Shown here: positions 7,931-16,232 of the stretch, piece after piece
Position numbering within the stretch: position 1 is the first letter of the stretch
Layout: every line of letters begins with the position of its first letter
Source: Nonomuraea maritima
GTDB lineage: Bacteria; Actinomycetota; Actinomycetes; Streptosporangiales; Streptosporangiaceae
Assembly: GCF_900100395.1 (NCBI RefSeq)
Contig: NZ_FNFB01000031.1
Location: 1-64,000, forward strand
Direction of reading: 5' to 3'
Length of the DNA: 64,000 nt
Notes under the pieces: model-generated
Seen by the model: only the letters and a program-made list of their open reading frames with translations
Database searches by the model: none
What the model was told of the DNA's origin: nothing
Position numbers and translations under genes: made by a program

Positions 7931-9448
7931 ATGCGTCGCGTCCTAGCCGCCGCTCTGTTCCTGACCGTCGGCTGTTCGTCCGTGCCCGCCCAGCCGGCCC
8001 AGCCGGCCACGCAGAAGACGGCCAACCCTTCCGACCAGACCGCGACGATCGCCTGGGGCCCGTGCACCGACATCAAGCGGCCCGACGGAGCGCCCCCGGC
8101 CCGCAAGGACGCCACCGTACGATGCGGCAAGCTGGCGGTGCCGCTTGACTACAGCAAGCCCGACGGCGAGCAGCTCGAACTGGCGCTCATCAAGTTGACG
8201 GCCACCGGTCCCGGCAAGCGGCTCGGTTCGCTGGTGTTCAACTTCGGCGGCCCGGGCGGGTCGGGCGTCGACACGCTCGACCAGGCCGGCAAGGCCCTCG
8301 CGGCGCTGCGCAACCGCTACGACCTGATCAGTTTCGACCCGCGCGGCGTCGAGCGCAGCTCGGGCGTACGCTGCGGCGGCGGCAAGGAGATGGACACCTT
8401 CACCGCGCTCGACACGCTGCCCCCCGACGAGGAGACGCACCGCAAGACCGAGGAGGCCAACAAGCAGTTCGCCGCCCTGTGCCAGCAGGACTCCGGCAAG
8501 GTCCTGCCCTACGTCGGCACCGTCAACGCGGCCCGCGACATGGACCTCATCCGCGCCGCCGTCGGCGACGACAAGCTCAACTACGTCGGCATGTCGTACG
8601 GCACCCAGCTCGGCGGCGTCTACGCCACGCTGTTCCCCAAGAACGTCGGCCGCATGGTCCTCGACGCGCCGCTCGACCCCACGGTGACGTTCGAGCAGCG
8701 CACACTGGCCCAGACGCGCGGCTTCCAGCAGGCGTACGAGAGCTTCCTGCGCTCGTGCGTCAAGAGCGGGTCGTGCGAGGTGGGCCGCGACCTCGACACC
8801 GCCAACGCCAACGTCGCCAAGCTGCTGAACCAGCTCACCTCCCAGCCGCTGCAGGTCGACAACCGCATGCTGACGCAGGGGCTGGCCTCCACCGGCGTGG
8901 CCGCCGCGCTGTACTCCGAGATGACCTGGCCGTTCCTGGAGCAGGCGCTCGGCGCGGCGCTCAAGGGGCAGGGCGAGGGCCTGATGTTCCTGTCCGACAC
9001 CTACACCGGGCGCTCCCCCGACGGCAGCTACTCCACCCAGATGACCAGCTTCCCGGCGATCACCTGCGTCGACACGGCCGAGCGTCCTGACATCGCGACG
9101 CTGCGGCGCACCGAGGCCGCCGCGATGAAGATCTCGCCGCTGTTCGGCAGCGAGGGCTCGGGCGGGCTCTGCCGGGTCTGGCCGGTCAAGGGCAGCGACG
9201 AGGCCCGGCACATCGACGCCACCGGCTCCGCCCCGATCGTGGTGATCGGCGGCAAGGGCGACCCGGCCACGCCGTACGAGTGGGCTCCCAAGCTGACGGC
9301 CCAGCTCAAGACCGGGACGCTGGTGACGTACGAGGGCGAGGGCCACGGGGCCTACCTGTCGGGCAGCAAGTGCGTCCAGCAGCTCGTGAACTCCTACCTC
9401 ATCGACGGCAAGCTCCCGCAGAAGGGCGCCACGTGCCCCGCGGCCTAG
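7931..9448 (+). CDS. Secreted lipoprotein alpha/beta hydrolase, tripeptidyl aminopeptidase (TAP) type
   Basis: A 505-residue serine peptidase-like hydrolase. The N-terminus MRRVLAAALFLTVGC is a lipoprotein signal with the lipobox LTVGC, so the mature protein should be anchored outside the membrane by Cys15. The catalytic residues are Ser222 in GMSYG, Asp444 in GDPATP and His472 in GEGHGAY, and the C-terminal TAP-like region follows. Relatives in Streptomyces (TAP, SlpD, SlpE) remove N-terminal tripeptides from secreted proteins. The ATG at 7931 gives a complete signal peptide; longer forms do not. Confidence 0.92.
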   Translation: MRRVLAAALFLTVGCSSVPAQPAQPATQKTANPSDQTATIAWGPCTDIKRPDGAPPARKDATVRCGKLAVPLDYSKPDGEQLELALIKLTATGPGKRLGSLVFNFGGPGGSGVDTLDQAGKALAALRNRYDLISFDPRGVERSSGVRCGGGKEMDTFTALDTLPPDEETHRKTEEANKQFAALCQQDSGKVLPYVGTVNAARDMDLIRAAVGDDKLNYVGMSYGTQLGGVYATLFPKNVGRMVLDAPLDPTVTFEQRTLAQTRGFQQAYESFLRSCVKSGSCEVGRDLDTANANVAKLLNQLTSQPLQVDNRMLTQGLASTGVAAALYSEMTWPFLEQALGAALKGQGEGLMFLSDTYTGRSPDGSYSTQMTSFPAITCVDTAERPDIATLRRTEAAAMKISPLFGSEGSGGLCRVWPVKGSDEARHIDATGSAPIVVIGGKGDPATPYEWAPKLTAQLKTGTLVTYEGEGHGAYLSGSKCVQQLVNSYLIDGKLPQKGATCPAA

Positions 9449-9483
9449 TGCCTGATGAGGGGTTCGCGCCTAATGTGGGGCTG

Positions 9484-10221
9484 GTGAAGGACTACACGCC
9501 GCAGATCGACGCCGAGATGGCGAGGCTGGTCGCGCTGACGGGCGATCCGTCCGTCCCGGTGCCGACGTGCCCGGGATGGACGCTCGCCGACCTGGTCACC
9601 CACGTGGGGCGCATCCAACGCTGGGCCACGCACGTGCTGCGCGAGCAGGTGCAGGAGCGCGTCTGGCCACCACAGGTGCCGAGCGGGCTGCCCGAGGGCG
9701 CGAAGGGTGACACGGCGTGGCTGCGGGCGGGGGCCGCCGCGTTGCTGGACACCCTGCGCGGCACCGATCCGGCGCTGCCCGTGTGGACGTGGGGCCCCGA
9801 CCGGCGGGCGTCCTGGTGGGCGCCCCGGATGCTGTTCGAGCTGATGATCCACCGGGCCGACGCCGAGCTCGCACTCGGCATCGAGCCGGAGATCCCGGCC
9901 TCGACCGCGGCCGCCGGGATCGAGGAGTACCTGACCAACCTGCCGTACGCCGGCTGGGTCACCCGGCGGCTGGCCACGCTGGACGCGGAGGGGGCGACGA
10001 TCCACCTGCACGCGACCGACGGCGACGGCGAGTGGACCGTCACGCAGGGCCCGGCCGGGAGGTTCACCTGGGAGCGCGGCCACGCCAAGGGCGACGTCGC
10101 CGTACGGGGCCCGCTCGCCGACCTGCTGCTCGTGCTGTACGGACGGCGCTCCTCCGACGCGGTCGAGGTGTTCGGCGACCGCGACTTCCTGGACCGCTGG
10201 CTGTCGACGGCCGCGCTCTGA
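9484..10221 (+). CDS. Maleylpyruvate isomerase-family mycothiol-dependent enzyme
   Basis: About 245 residues of the TIGR03083 group. The N-terminal four-helix DinB-like part has VPTCPGWTLADLVTHVGRI, whose His is a metal ligand in the family, and MLFELMIHRADAE supplies another. The C-terminal part is a small alpha/beta domain. Members use mycothiol as cofactor for isomerisation or for other thiol transfers; the substrate here is unknown. The start is uncertain: GTG at 9448 overlaps the stop of the preceding peptidase (TAGTG), and GTGs at 9475 and 9484 are in frame. 9484 gives the family-like N-terminus VKDYTPQIDAEM. Confidence 0.83.
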   Translation: MKDYTPQIDAEMARLVALTGDPSVPVPTCPGWTLADLVTHVGRIQRWATHVLREQVQERVWPPQVPSGLPEGAKGDTAWLRAGAAALLDTLRGTDPALPVWTWGPDRRASWWAPRMLFELMIHRADAELALGIEPEIPASTAAAGIEEYLTNLPYAGWVTRRLATLDAEGATIHLHATDGDGEWTVTQGPAGRFTWERGHAKGDVAVRGPLADLLLVLYGRRSSDAVEVFGDRDFLDRWLSTAAL

Positions 10222-10226
10222 CTCCG

Positions 10227-10362
10227 CCCTTTCACGTGGGCCCTTTCACGTGGGCCCTTTCACGTGGGCCCTTCACCCGGGCCCTTTCACGTGGGCCTCT
10301 GAACTGGGCCCTCTGACGTGGGCCCATGGATATGGGCTCTCTGACGTGGCCCGCTGATATGG
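10227..10362. repeat. Tandem array of ten 13-14 bp units, CCCTTTCACGTGGG type
   Basis: The first three units (10227-10240, 10241-10254, 10255-10268) are identical CCCTTTCACGTGGG. Unit 5 (10282-10295) is identical too; unit 4 and units 6-10 diverge (for example CCCTCTGACGTGGG at 10309-10322 and CCCATGGATATGGG at 10323-10336). Each unit contains the palindrome CACGTG or a remnant of it. The array runs without a gap into the left arm of the terminator at 10363. Confidence 0.9.
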
Positions 10363-10405
10363 CCCTGGACGCGCCGCCGCTCGGCGATCGGCGGCGTGTC
10401 CAGGG
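10363..10405. terminator. Strong bidirectional terminator hairpin
   Basis: CCCTGGAC plus GCGCCGCCG on the left pair with CGGCGGCG, T and GTCCAGGG on the right, giving 17 bp with a single G-T pair and a 9-nt loop. It separates the plus-strand isomerase gene from the minus-strand WYL regulator. No T-run follows. Confidence 0.75.
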
Positions 10406-10626
10406 CTAAGGGTGAATCGCTCCGGCCGGCTGTCGCGGGGAAGGCGGCCTCCGGCGGCGAGTGTCGATCACCTGCTGCGGGACATCCCGACGACACCGCC
10501 GAAGTCAGGCGCGGGCGAGTGTCGTCAGGTGCTGTCGAGCACGACGACAATCCCCCACCCACGCGACACCCTTATGTCGGTGTTTCCACGAATTCCACCC
10601 CCACGCGGACCCCTCGCACGGGCGTT

Positions 10627-10796
10627 CCTGAAGCCCGTACGACAGCCTCGCGCGGGTATCCCGTGAAGCCCGTGCGACGGGCTTGCGTCGGTGCTTTCGC
10701 CTGACGTCTCTCGCCGGTGTCCCGTGAAGCCCGTACGACAGCCTCGCGCCAGTGCTCCCTGAGGCCCGTGCGGCGGGCTTGCGTCGGTGTTTTCGC
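10627..10796. repeat. Two 74-bp repeats built from ~36-bp hairpin monomers
   Basis: Copy 1 is 10627-10700 and copy 2 is 10723-10796, separated by 22 bp. Each has two related halves beginning GAAGCCCGT or GAGGCCCGT. The second half of copy 1 contains a perfect 8-bp hairpin, AAGCCCGT (10666-10673) and ACGGGCTT (10677-10684) around GCG; the same element in copy 2 has diverged. The array begins 12 bp past the 3' end of the WYL regulator gene. Confidence 0.85.
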
Positions 10797-10808
10797 GTGC
10801 CGTGTCGC

Positions 10809-11537
10809 CTAGTCGAGGGCTGTGCCGTGGACCACCATTTCGGGCACCTCGGTGGCGAAGCCCTCCAGAGGACGGTCGGGGCAGCGTTCGGGGGTGACCG
10901 CGGCGGCGGCGATGCGGTCGAGGCGGAAGACGCGGACGTCGTCGCGCAGCCGGCACCAGGCCACGAGGTACCAGAAGCCGCCGCGCCCGCCGAGGAACAC
11001 CCCGGGCTCGACGTCGCGCGAGGTGAGCGCGCCCTTGGCGTCGGCGTAGTCGAGCCGCAGCACGCGGCGGCGCAGCAGCGCCTGCTCGATCGCGCGGGAG
11101 ACGCCCTCGGCGCCGAGCGGCCGCAGGTCGTCGCCGGGGCCGGGCTCCGGCTGGACGTGCTGCACGCGGCGGGCCAGCTCTCGGGCGAGGTCGCCCTCGG
11201 AGCCGGGCATCGCGGCCACGACCTTGCGTAACGCGCTGCGCGCCTCGCGGCCGAACGGCTGGTCACCGGCCCGGCTCAGCGCCACGGCGATGGCCACCGC
11301 CTCGGCGGGGGTGAAGTTGAGCGGCGGCAGCGACATCTTCTTGTCGATGGCGTAGCCTCCCCTGCGCCCCGGCTCGGCGTAGATCGGCACGCCCGACTCC
11401 TGCAGCGCGGTGATGTCGCGCTCGATCGTGCGCACGCTCACCTCGAACCGCTCGGCCAGCTCGCGGGCGGAGCGGCGGCGGGGGGCGATGGCGCGCAGGT
11501 CTTCGACGAGCGCGTAGAGCCGGTCGGTTCGATTCAC
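10809..11537 (-). CDS. WYL-domain transcriptional regulator (YafY family)
   Basis: A 242-residue regulator. Residues 1-60 form a winged helix-turn-helix of the HTH_11/DeoR type (RSARELAERFEVSVRTIERDITALQESGVPIYAEPGRRGGY). The middle and C-terminal parts are the WYL domain, here with FWYLVAWCRLRDDVRVFRLDRI, thought to sense a ligand or nucleic acid. GTG at 11537 gives VNRTDRLYALVEDL, the usual family N-terminus; ten extra residues upstream are possible. The target genes are not evident from the neighbourhood. Confidence 0.88.
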   Translation of the reverse strand: MNRTDRLYALVEDLRAIAPRRRSARELAERFEVSVRTIERDITALQESGVPIYAEPGRRGGYAIDKKMSLPPLNFTPAEAVAIAVALSRAGDQPFGREARSALRKVVAAMPGSEGDLARELARRVQHVQPEPGPGDDLRPLGAEGVSRAIEQALLRRRVLRLDYADAKGALTSRDVEPGVFLGGRGGFWYLVAWCRLRDDVRVFRLDRIAAAAVTPERCPDRPLEGFATEVPEMVVHGTALD

Positions 11538-11751
11538 AGCCGCGACGCTACGTGCCGCCACCGACAATCGCGGGCCGCGCGGCGTCCCCGCGACACCTGC
11601 CTAACCCCACCGACACAGGAGTCTCACGCTCCGGCCAGCACCCCTGTGAGATCGCCCGTTTTTCCGCTTCTCACAACGAAACGCCCTTTGCACACGATGA
11701 CATACGCGACGCCCTATTGCATGCCGTTCGCACGCCATCCCCCCGCGAGAC

Positions 11752-12777
11752 TCACGTGGCTCGCGTCCAGTCGAGGAGCCGGTCGAGCGGCCAGGTGTTG
11801 ACGATCCGCCCGGCGTCGATGCCGCACCGGGCCGCCCGCTCGCACCCGAACCGCTGCCAGTCGAGCTGCCCGGGCGCGTGCGCGTCGGAGTCGACCGCGA
11901 ACACGCACCCCATCTCGTACGCCAGCCGCATCAGCCGCTTGGGCGGGTCGAGCCTGTCGGGCCTCGAGTTGATCTCCACCGCCACCCCGAACCGACGGCA
12001 GGCCTCGAAGACCAGCTCCGCGTCGAACTCCGACTCCGGCCGCTTCTCCCCCCGCTTGCCGCCCGCCCGCACCACGCGTCCGGTGCAGTGGCCGAGGACG
12101 TCCACCAGCGGGTCGGCGATCGCGGTGACCATCCGCCGGGTCATCTCCTCGCCGTCCATCCGCAGCTTGGAGTGCACGGACGCCACCACCACGTCGAGCC
12201 GCTCCAGCAGGCGCGGATCCTGGTCGAGCGAGCCGTCGGGGTTGACGTCCACCTCGATCCCGGTGAGGAGCCGGAACGGCGCGAGCCGCTCGTTGAGCTC
12301 CGCCACGACGTCGAGCTGGCGTTCCAGCCGCTCGGCCGACAGCCCCCCGGCCACGGTCAGGCGCGGCGAATGGTCGGTGAGCGCCAGGTAGTCGTGGCCG
12401 AGCGCGCGGGCCGCCGTGGCCATCTCCTCGATCGGGGAGCCGCCGTCCGACCAGTCGGAGTGGCTGTGCAGGTCTCCCCTGAGCGCGGCGCGCAGCGCGG
12501 CCGTCTCCGCGTCGAGCTCGACCTCCGCGGTCGCTCGCATTCGCCGCAAATACGTAGGAACCTGGCCTTGCAGACTTTCGTTGATGACAAGTGTGGTCAC
12601 CTTGCCGATGCCAGGCAGGTCGGCGAGGCCGCCAGTGCCCGACAGCCGTACGAGCTCGTCACGGGGGAGATCGGCGACGACGGAGGCGGCACGGCGGAAC
12701 GCCCGCACACGGTACGTCGGCTCGCCGGCACGCTCGAGCAGGAAGGCGATCTCACGCAACGCCTCGACGGGATCCAT
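11752..12777 (-). CDS. PHP-domain metallo-phosphoesterase with N-terminal HhH (PolX C-terminal-like)
   Basis: A 341-residue protein. The first 80 residues hold a helix-hairpin-helix (LADLPGIGKVTTLVINESLQG) like the lyase/DNA-binding part of family X polymerases. The PHP domain follows, with metal ligands in GDLHSHSDWSDGG, LTDHS, ASVHSKL, LGHCTGR and DSDAHAP. The palm domain of PolX is absent, so this is a stand-alone HhH-PHP protein, probably a DNA repair nuclease or a histidinol-phosphatase-like phosphoesterase. The ATG at 12777 was chosen (MDPVEALREIAFLLERAGE); the upstream GGAGG is unusually close. Confidence 0.87.
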   Translation of the reverse strand: MDPVEALREIAFLLERAGEPTYRVRAFRRAASVVADLPRDELVRLSGTGGLADLPGIGKVTTLVINESLQGQVPTYLRRMRATAEVELDAETAALRAALRGDLHSHSDWSDGGSPIEEMATAARALGHDYLALTDHSPRLTVAGGLSAERLERQLDVVAELNERLAPFRLLTGIEVDVNPDGSLDQDPRLLERLDVVVASVHSKLRMDGEEMTRRMVTAIADPLVDVLGHCTGRVVRAGGKRGEKRPESEFDAELVFEACRRFGVAVEINSRPDRLDPPKRLMRLAYEMGCVFAVDSDAHAPGQLDWQRFGCERAARCGIDAGRIVNTWPLDRLLDWTRAT

Positions 12778-12873
12778 GCCTCCGTCATACCCGAGCGCCG
12801 TCGGACCGGATTCACGCATTGAACGGGGAGACGGGCCGCCGCTAGGCTGAGCGGCCCAGGAAAGCAGGTTTCG

Positions 12874-13251
12874 ATGGCAAAACCGCCGCAGGCGACCAAG
12901 GAGCCGCCGCGCAAGTCGTCCAAGGTCGTGCCGTTAGTCGTCATCGGGGTGCTGTCGGTGATGGTGGTCGGCTACTGCGCCGCCACGACGGACGACGACG
13001 TCACCGCCGACTGCGTCATCCAGCGCGAGGACGGCACGTACGAGGTCGTCGACGACGACTACTGCGACGACGGGCACGCCTACTACGGAGGCTCGCGGGG
13101 CGCGTACATGTGGTACTACGGCGGCCGCATGGTCGGCAACCGCATGCAGGGCGGCACCACCCTGCGTCCCACCGACGTCAACATCAGCAGCCGCAGCGGC
13201 AAGTCGATCCAGCGCGGCGGCTTCGGCCGCAGCTGGACCGGCGGGAGCTGA
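12874..13251 (+). CDS. Single-pass membrane protein, YgiB/YjfM-like position
   Basis: A 125-residue protein with one membrane segment at about residues 17-37 (KVVPLVVIGVLSVMVVGYCA). The outside part is acidic with cysteines (DCVIQ, DDYCDDG), then Gly/Tyr-rich (YYGGSRGAYMWYYGG) and ends in Ser/Gly-rich sequence. It precedes a YgiC-like ATP-grasp gene by 4 nt. In E. coli the same kind of enzyme gene (ygiC, yjfC) follows a DUF1190 gene (ygiB, yjfM), whose product is also a Ser/Gly/Tyr-rich surface protein. The correspondence is inferred from position and composition, not from close sequence similarity. Confidence 0.75.
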   Translation: MAKPPQATKEPPRKSSKVVPLVVIGVLSVMVVGYCAATTDDDVTADCVIQREDGTYEVVDDDYCDDGHAYYGGSRGAYMWYYGGRMVGNRMQGGTTLRPTDVNISSRSGKSIQRGGFGRSWTGGS

Positions 13252-13255
13252 CGTC

Positions 13256-14401
13256 GTGCGGCGCGAGCACCACCCGCCCAGGGACGGCTGGGAGAAGAAG
13301 ATCGAGAGCCACGGCCTCGCCTATCACCGGGCCGCCCACCCGGCGGGCCTCGACCGCCCGTACTGGGACGAGTCCGTCCACTACGTCTTCTCGCTCGACG
13401 AGGTCGAGGCGCTGGAGGAGCAGGTCGAGGAGCTGCACGCCATGTGCCTGCGGGCCGTCGACCACGTGGTCTCCACCGGCCGCTTCGCCGACTTCGCCGT
13501 CCCCGAGTGGGCCTGGGAGGAGGTCGCCCGCTCGTGGGAGCGGCGCGACGGCCACCTGTACGGCCGCTTCGACCTGCGCTACGACGGCACCGGCCCGGCC
13601 AGGCTGCTGGAGTACAACGCCGACACGCCGACCTCGCTGCTGGAGGCGTCGGTCGTGCAGTGGTTCTGGCTCCAGGACGTGTTCCCTGACGACGACCAGT
13701 GGAACTCCGTGCACGAGCGGCTGATCGACCGCTGGCGCGGGCTGCGGCTGCCGCCCGGCCCGACGCACTTCGCGTTCACCAACGCCGACGAGACCGGCGA
13801 GGAGGCCATGACGGTGGCCTACCTGCAGGAGACGGCCGAGCAGGCCGGCCTGGCGACGGTCGCCGTCGCCATGGAGGACATCGGCTGGGACGCACTCAAC
13901 CGCCGCTTCGTCGACGTCGAGGACCGGGTGATCCGCTCGGTCTTCAAGCTCTACCCGTGGGAGTGGATGCTCTCCGACGACTTCGGCCGCCACGCCGTAC
14001 GCCACTCCACGTGGATCGAGCCGCTGTGGAAGGCGCTGCTGTCGAACAAGGCGCTGCTGGCGGTGCTGTGGGAGCTCAACCCTGGCCACCCCAACCTGCT
14101 GCCCGCCTACCTCGACAGCCCGCGCGACCTGACGTCCTACATCGCCAAACCGCTGCTCGGCCGCGAGGGCGCCTCCATGCGCGTCGTCACCCCCGAGGGC
14201 ACCCAGGAGACACCGGGCGACTACGGCCGCGAGGGCTACGTCTTCCAGGGCTTCGACCCGCTGCCCGACTTCGAGGGGCAGCGTCCGGTGCTCGGGGCGT
14301 GGGTGGTCGCCGACGAGGCCGCCGGGCTCGGCATCCGGGAGTCGACCGGCCTGATCACCGACGACACCTCCTCCTTCGTCCCGCACCGCATCGGTGCCTG
14401 A
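13256..14401 (+). CDS. Glutathionylspermidine synthase-like ATP-grasp ligase (YgiC/YjfC family)
   Basis: A 381-residue ATP-grasp enzyme. RFDLRYDGTGPARLLEYNADTPTSLLEA is the conserved family block, and ESTGLITDDTSSFVPHRI is the expected C-terminus. It corresponds to the synthetase half of glutathionylspermidine synthetase; the amidase half is absent. Family members are thought to form a peptide-amine bond, but E. coli YgiC and YjfC do not make glutathionylspermidine, and actinobacteria lack glutathione, so the substrate is unknown. GTG at 13256 lies 4 nt after the stop of the membrane-protein gene. A DUF350 gene follows by 41 nt, completing a three-gene set. Confidence 0.88.
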   Translation: MRREHHPPRDGWEKKIESHGLAYHRAAHPAGLDRPYWDESVHYVFSLDEVEALEEQVEELHAMCLRAVDHVVSTGRFADFAVPEWAWEEVARSWERRDGHLYGRFDLRYDGTGPARLLEYNADTPTSLLEASVVQWFWLQDVFPDDDQWNSVHERLIDRWRGLRLPPGPTHFAFTNADETGEEAMTVAYLQETAEQAGLATVAVAMEDIGWDALNRRFVDVEDRVIRSVFKLYPWEWMLSDDFGRHAVRHSTWIEPLWKALLSNKALLAVLWELNPGHPNLLPAYLDSPRDLTSYIAKPLLGREGASMRVVTPEGTQETPGDYGREGYVFQGFDPLPDFEGQRPVLGAWVVADEAAGLGIRESTGLITDDTSSFVPHRIGA

Positions 14402-14442
14402 CCCTTCCCCCCATCGAACGATCCGCCTGAACAGGACCTGAC

Positions 14443-14874
14443 GTGACCTTTCTCGAGACCCTCGCCCGCGGCGCGGGCGCCATCGCCGCATACGCCGCCG
14501 TCGGCGTGATCCTGATGATCGTCGGTTTCTACGTGATCGACTGGGCCACGCCCGGCAAGCTCAGCGAGATCATCCGCAAGGGCCGCAACCCGAACGCCAC
14601 CCTGCTCGCCGGCTCCGCCATGGCCGCGGTCGGTCTCATCGTGGCCGCCTCCATCTGGTCCTCCGGCGGCCGGCTGGCCGAGGGGCTCGCGGGCACGGCC
14701 GTGTTCGGCCTGGTCGGCATCGTGGTGCAGACCGTGGCGATGCTGCTGTTCGACAAGACCGTCGGCATCTCCGTACGCGAGCTCGTGCAGGAGCCGGAGC
14801 TGCAGCCGGGCGCGCGGCTGCTGAGCGTCACGCACGTGGCGATCGGCATGATCACCGCCGTCGCGGTCATCTGA
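14443..14874 (+). CDS. DUF350 membrane protein (YjfL-like)
   Basis: A 143-residue protein with four predicted membrane segments (about residues 10-31, 52-70, 82-103 and 120-142) and the DUF350 arrangement of paired two-helix halves. Loop residues DWATPGKLSEIIRKGRNPNATLLAGSAMAAVGLIVA match the family. GTG at 14443 was used. In E. coli yjfL (DUF350) sits in the yjfIJKLMC cluster with a DUF1190 gene and the ligase gene yjfC; the same three kinds of genes lie together here. Confidence 0.85.
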   Translation: MTFLETLARGAGAIAAYAAVGVILMIVGFYVIDWATPGKLSEIIRKGRNPNATLLAGSAMAAVGLIVAASIWSSGGRLAEGLAGTAVFGLVGIVVQTVAMLLFDKTVGISVRELVQEPELQPGARLLSVTHVAIGMITAVAVI

Positions 14875-14956
14875 GCGGCCCCCGTACGGCCGATCGCCGC
14901 CCGACAGGCGGCGACGGCCGTTCCGGACACTGGGACGGACCTGGCACTCTAGAGGC

Positions 14957-16129
14957 GTGACAGACCGGACCAGGGAGGACACCACACGCAGGCTTGAGCG
15001 GGCCATGGGCTCGCTCGGCACCGCGGCGATGGCGCGCATGGACGAGAAGCTGCCGTGGTTCCGCGCGCTCAGCGCGGAGGACCGCTCGTGGGTGGGGCTG
15101 GTGGCGCAGGCCGGCATCGCCGCGTTCGTCGAGTGGTTCCAGCACGCCGGCAAGGACCGCCCCACGCCCAGCATCGAGTTCTTCGGTACAGCTCCGCGCG
15201 AGCTCAAGCGGTCGATCTCGCTCCAGCAGACCGTCGACGTCGTCCGGGTCGTGGTGGAGGTCGTCGAGGCGCAGACCGACGAGCTGGCCGCGCCCGGCGG
15301 CGAGGACGAACTCCAGCAGGCCATGCTCCGCTACACGCGCGACGTGGCCTTCGCCGCCGCCCACGTCTACGCCCGCGAGGCCGAGGCGAGAGGCTCATGG
15401 GACGCCCGGCTGGAGGCACTCATCGTCGACGCCCTCGTCCGCGGCGAGGTGGACGACGGGCTGCACTCCTGGGCCGCCGCGCTCGGCTGGACCTCCTCCC
15501 CCGTGGTGGTCATCGCCGGGCATCCCCCTGACGACGACCCGCGCGCGGTCATCGACGGGCTGCGCGAGAAGGGCCGCCGTATCGGCATGGACCTGCTGGC
15601 GGGTGTCCAGGCCGACCGGCTGATCGTCATCGTCGGCGGCGCGGGCAGCGTCGAGGAGGCCGCCCGGCAGGTGGTGTCCCGCTTCGGGGTCGGCCCCGTC
15701 GTCATCGGACCCGAGGTGCCCGACCTGCACGCCGCCGCCCGCTCCGCGAGGGCCGCGCTGGCCGGGCTGCAGGCCTCCTGCGGCTGGCCGGACGCGCCGC
15801 GCCCGGTGCACGCGGAAGACCTGCTGGCCGAACGCGCGCTCGACGGCGACACCGACGCCCGCCGGCAGCTCATCGAGAACGTCTACCAGCCGCTCGCCGG
15901 TACGCCGCTGCTCGACACGCTGGCGACGTACCTGGAGCAGGGCACCTCGTTGGAGGCGACGGCGCGGCTGCTGTTCGTGCACCCCAACACCGTCCGCTAC
16001 CGCCTGAAGAAGATCACCGAGCTGACGGGGTACCAGCCGACCGAGGGCCGCAGCGCGTTCACCCTGCAGGTGGGACTGATTTTGGGCAGGCTTTCCGAGA
16101 GTTCGGCGGACTGGCGTGCCCTAACGTAA
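14957..16129 (+). CDS. fasR: PucR-type transcriptional regulator of fatty-acid synthesis (FasR-like)
   Basis: A 390-residue regulator immediately upstream of fabD. The C-terminus has the PucR helix-turn-helix SLEATARLLFVHPNTVRYRLKKI, preceded by a GGDEF-like middle domain and an N-terminal helical domain. In Streptomyces coelicolor the protein at this position, FasR, binds the fabD promoter and activates the fabD-fabH-acpP-fabF genes. The same order here makes that role likely. The GTG at 14957 was used. The gap to fabD is 103 bp and probably contains the operator. Confidence 0.9.
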   Translation: MTDRTREDTTRRLERAMGSLGTAAMARMDEKLPWFRALSAEDRSWVGLVAQAGIAAFVEWFQHAGKDRPTPSIEFFGTAPRELKRSISLQQTVDVVRVVVEVVEAQTDELAAPGGEDELQQAMLRYTRDVAFAAAHVYAREAEARGSWDARLEALIVDALVRGEVDDGLHSWAAALGWTSSPVVVIAGHPPDDDPRAVIDGLREKGRRIGMDLLAGVQADRLIVIVGGAGSVEEAARQVVSRFGVGPVVIGPEVPDLHAAARSARAALAGLQASCGWPDAPRPVHAEDLLAERALDGDTDARRQLIENVYQPLAGTPLLDTLATYLEQGTSLEATARLLFVHPNTVRYRLKKITELTGYQPTEGRSAFTLQVGLILGRLSESSADWRALT

Positions 16130-16139
16130 CGGTGCCGAA

Positions 16140-16200
16140 ATCCCCACTGTGGCGTTCCTACAAAAGACCCCGGACAAAGTTCGTACGGATCTCCATCATC
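16140..16200 (+). promoter_or_regulatory. Candidate FasR operator / fabD promoter
   Basis: Between fasR and fabD lies an imperfect inverted repeat, TGTGG-CGTT-CCTACA (16148-16162), followed by AAAAGACCCCGGACAAAG, in which ACAAA occurs twice 15 bp apart. The region is less GC-rich than its flanks. The position fits the FasR operator known upstream of fabD in Streptomyces; identity is inferred from position only. Confidence 0.35.
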
Positions 16201-16232
16201 GTGTCGGAGTTCTACAGGGCATGGTGGGCTTT

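Larger units (their letters stand above)
10222..10808. other. Gene-free region made of two repeat arrays and a terminator
   Basis: 587 bp between two convergent genes. It holds ten tandem 13-14 bp units (10227-10362), a 17-bp stem terminator (10363-10405), about 220 bp without recognised features, and a second array of hairpin units (10627-10796). No reading frame here has family-like content. Confidence 0.75.
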
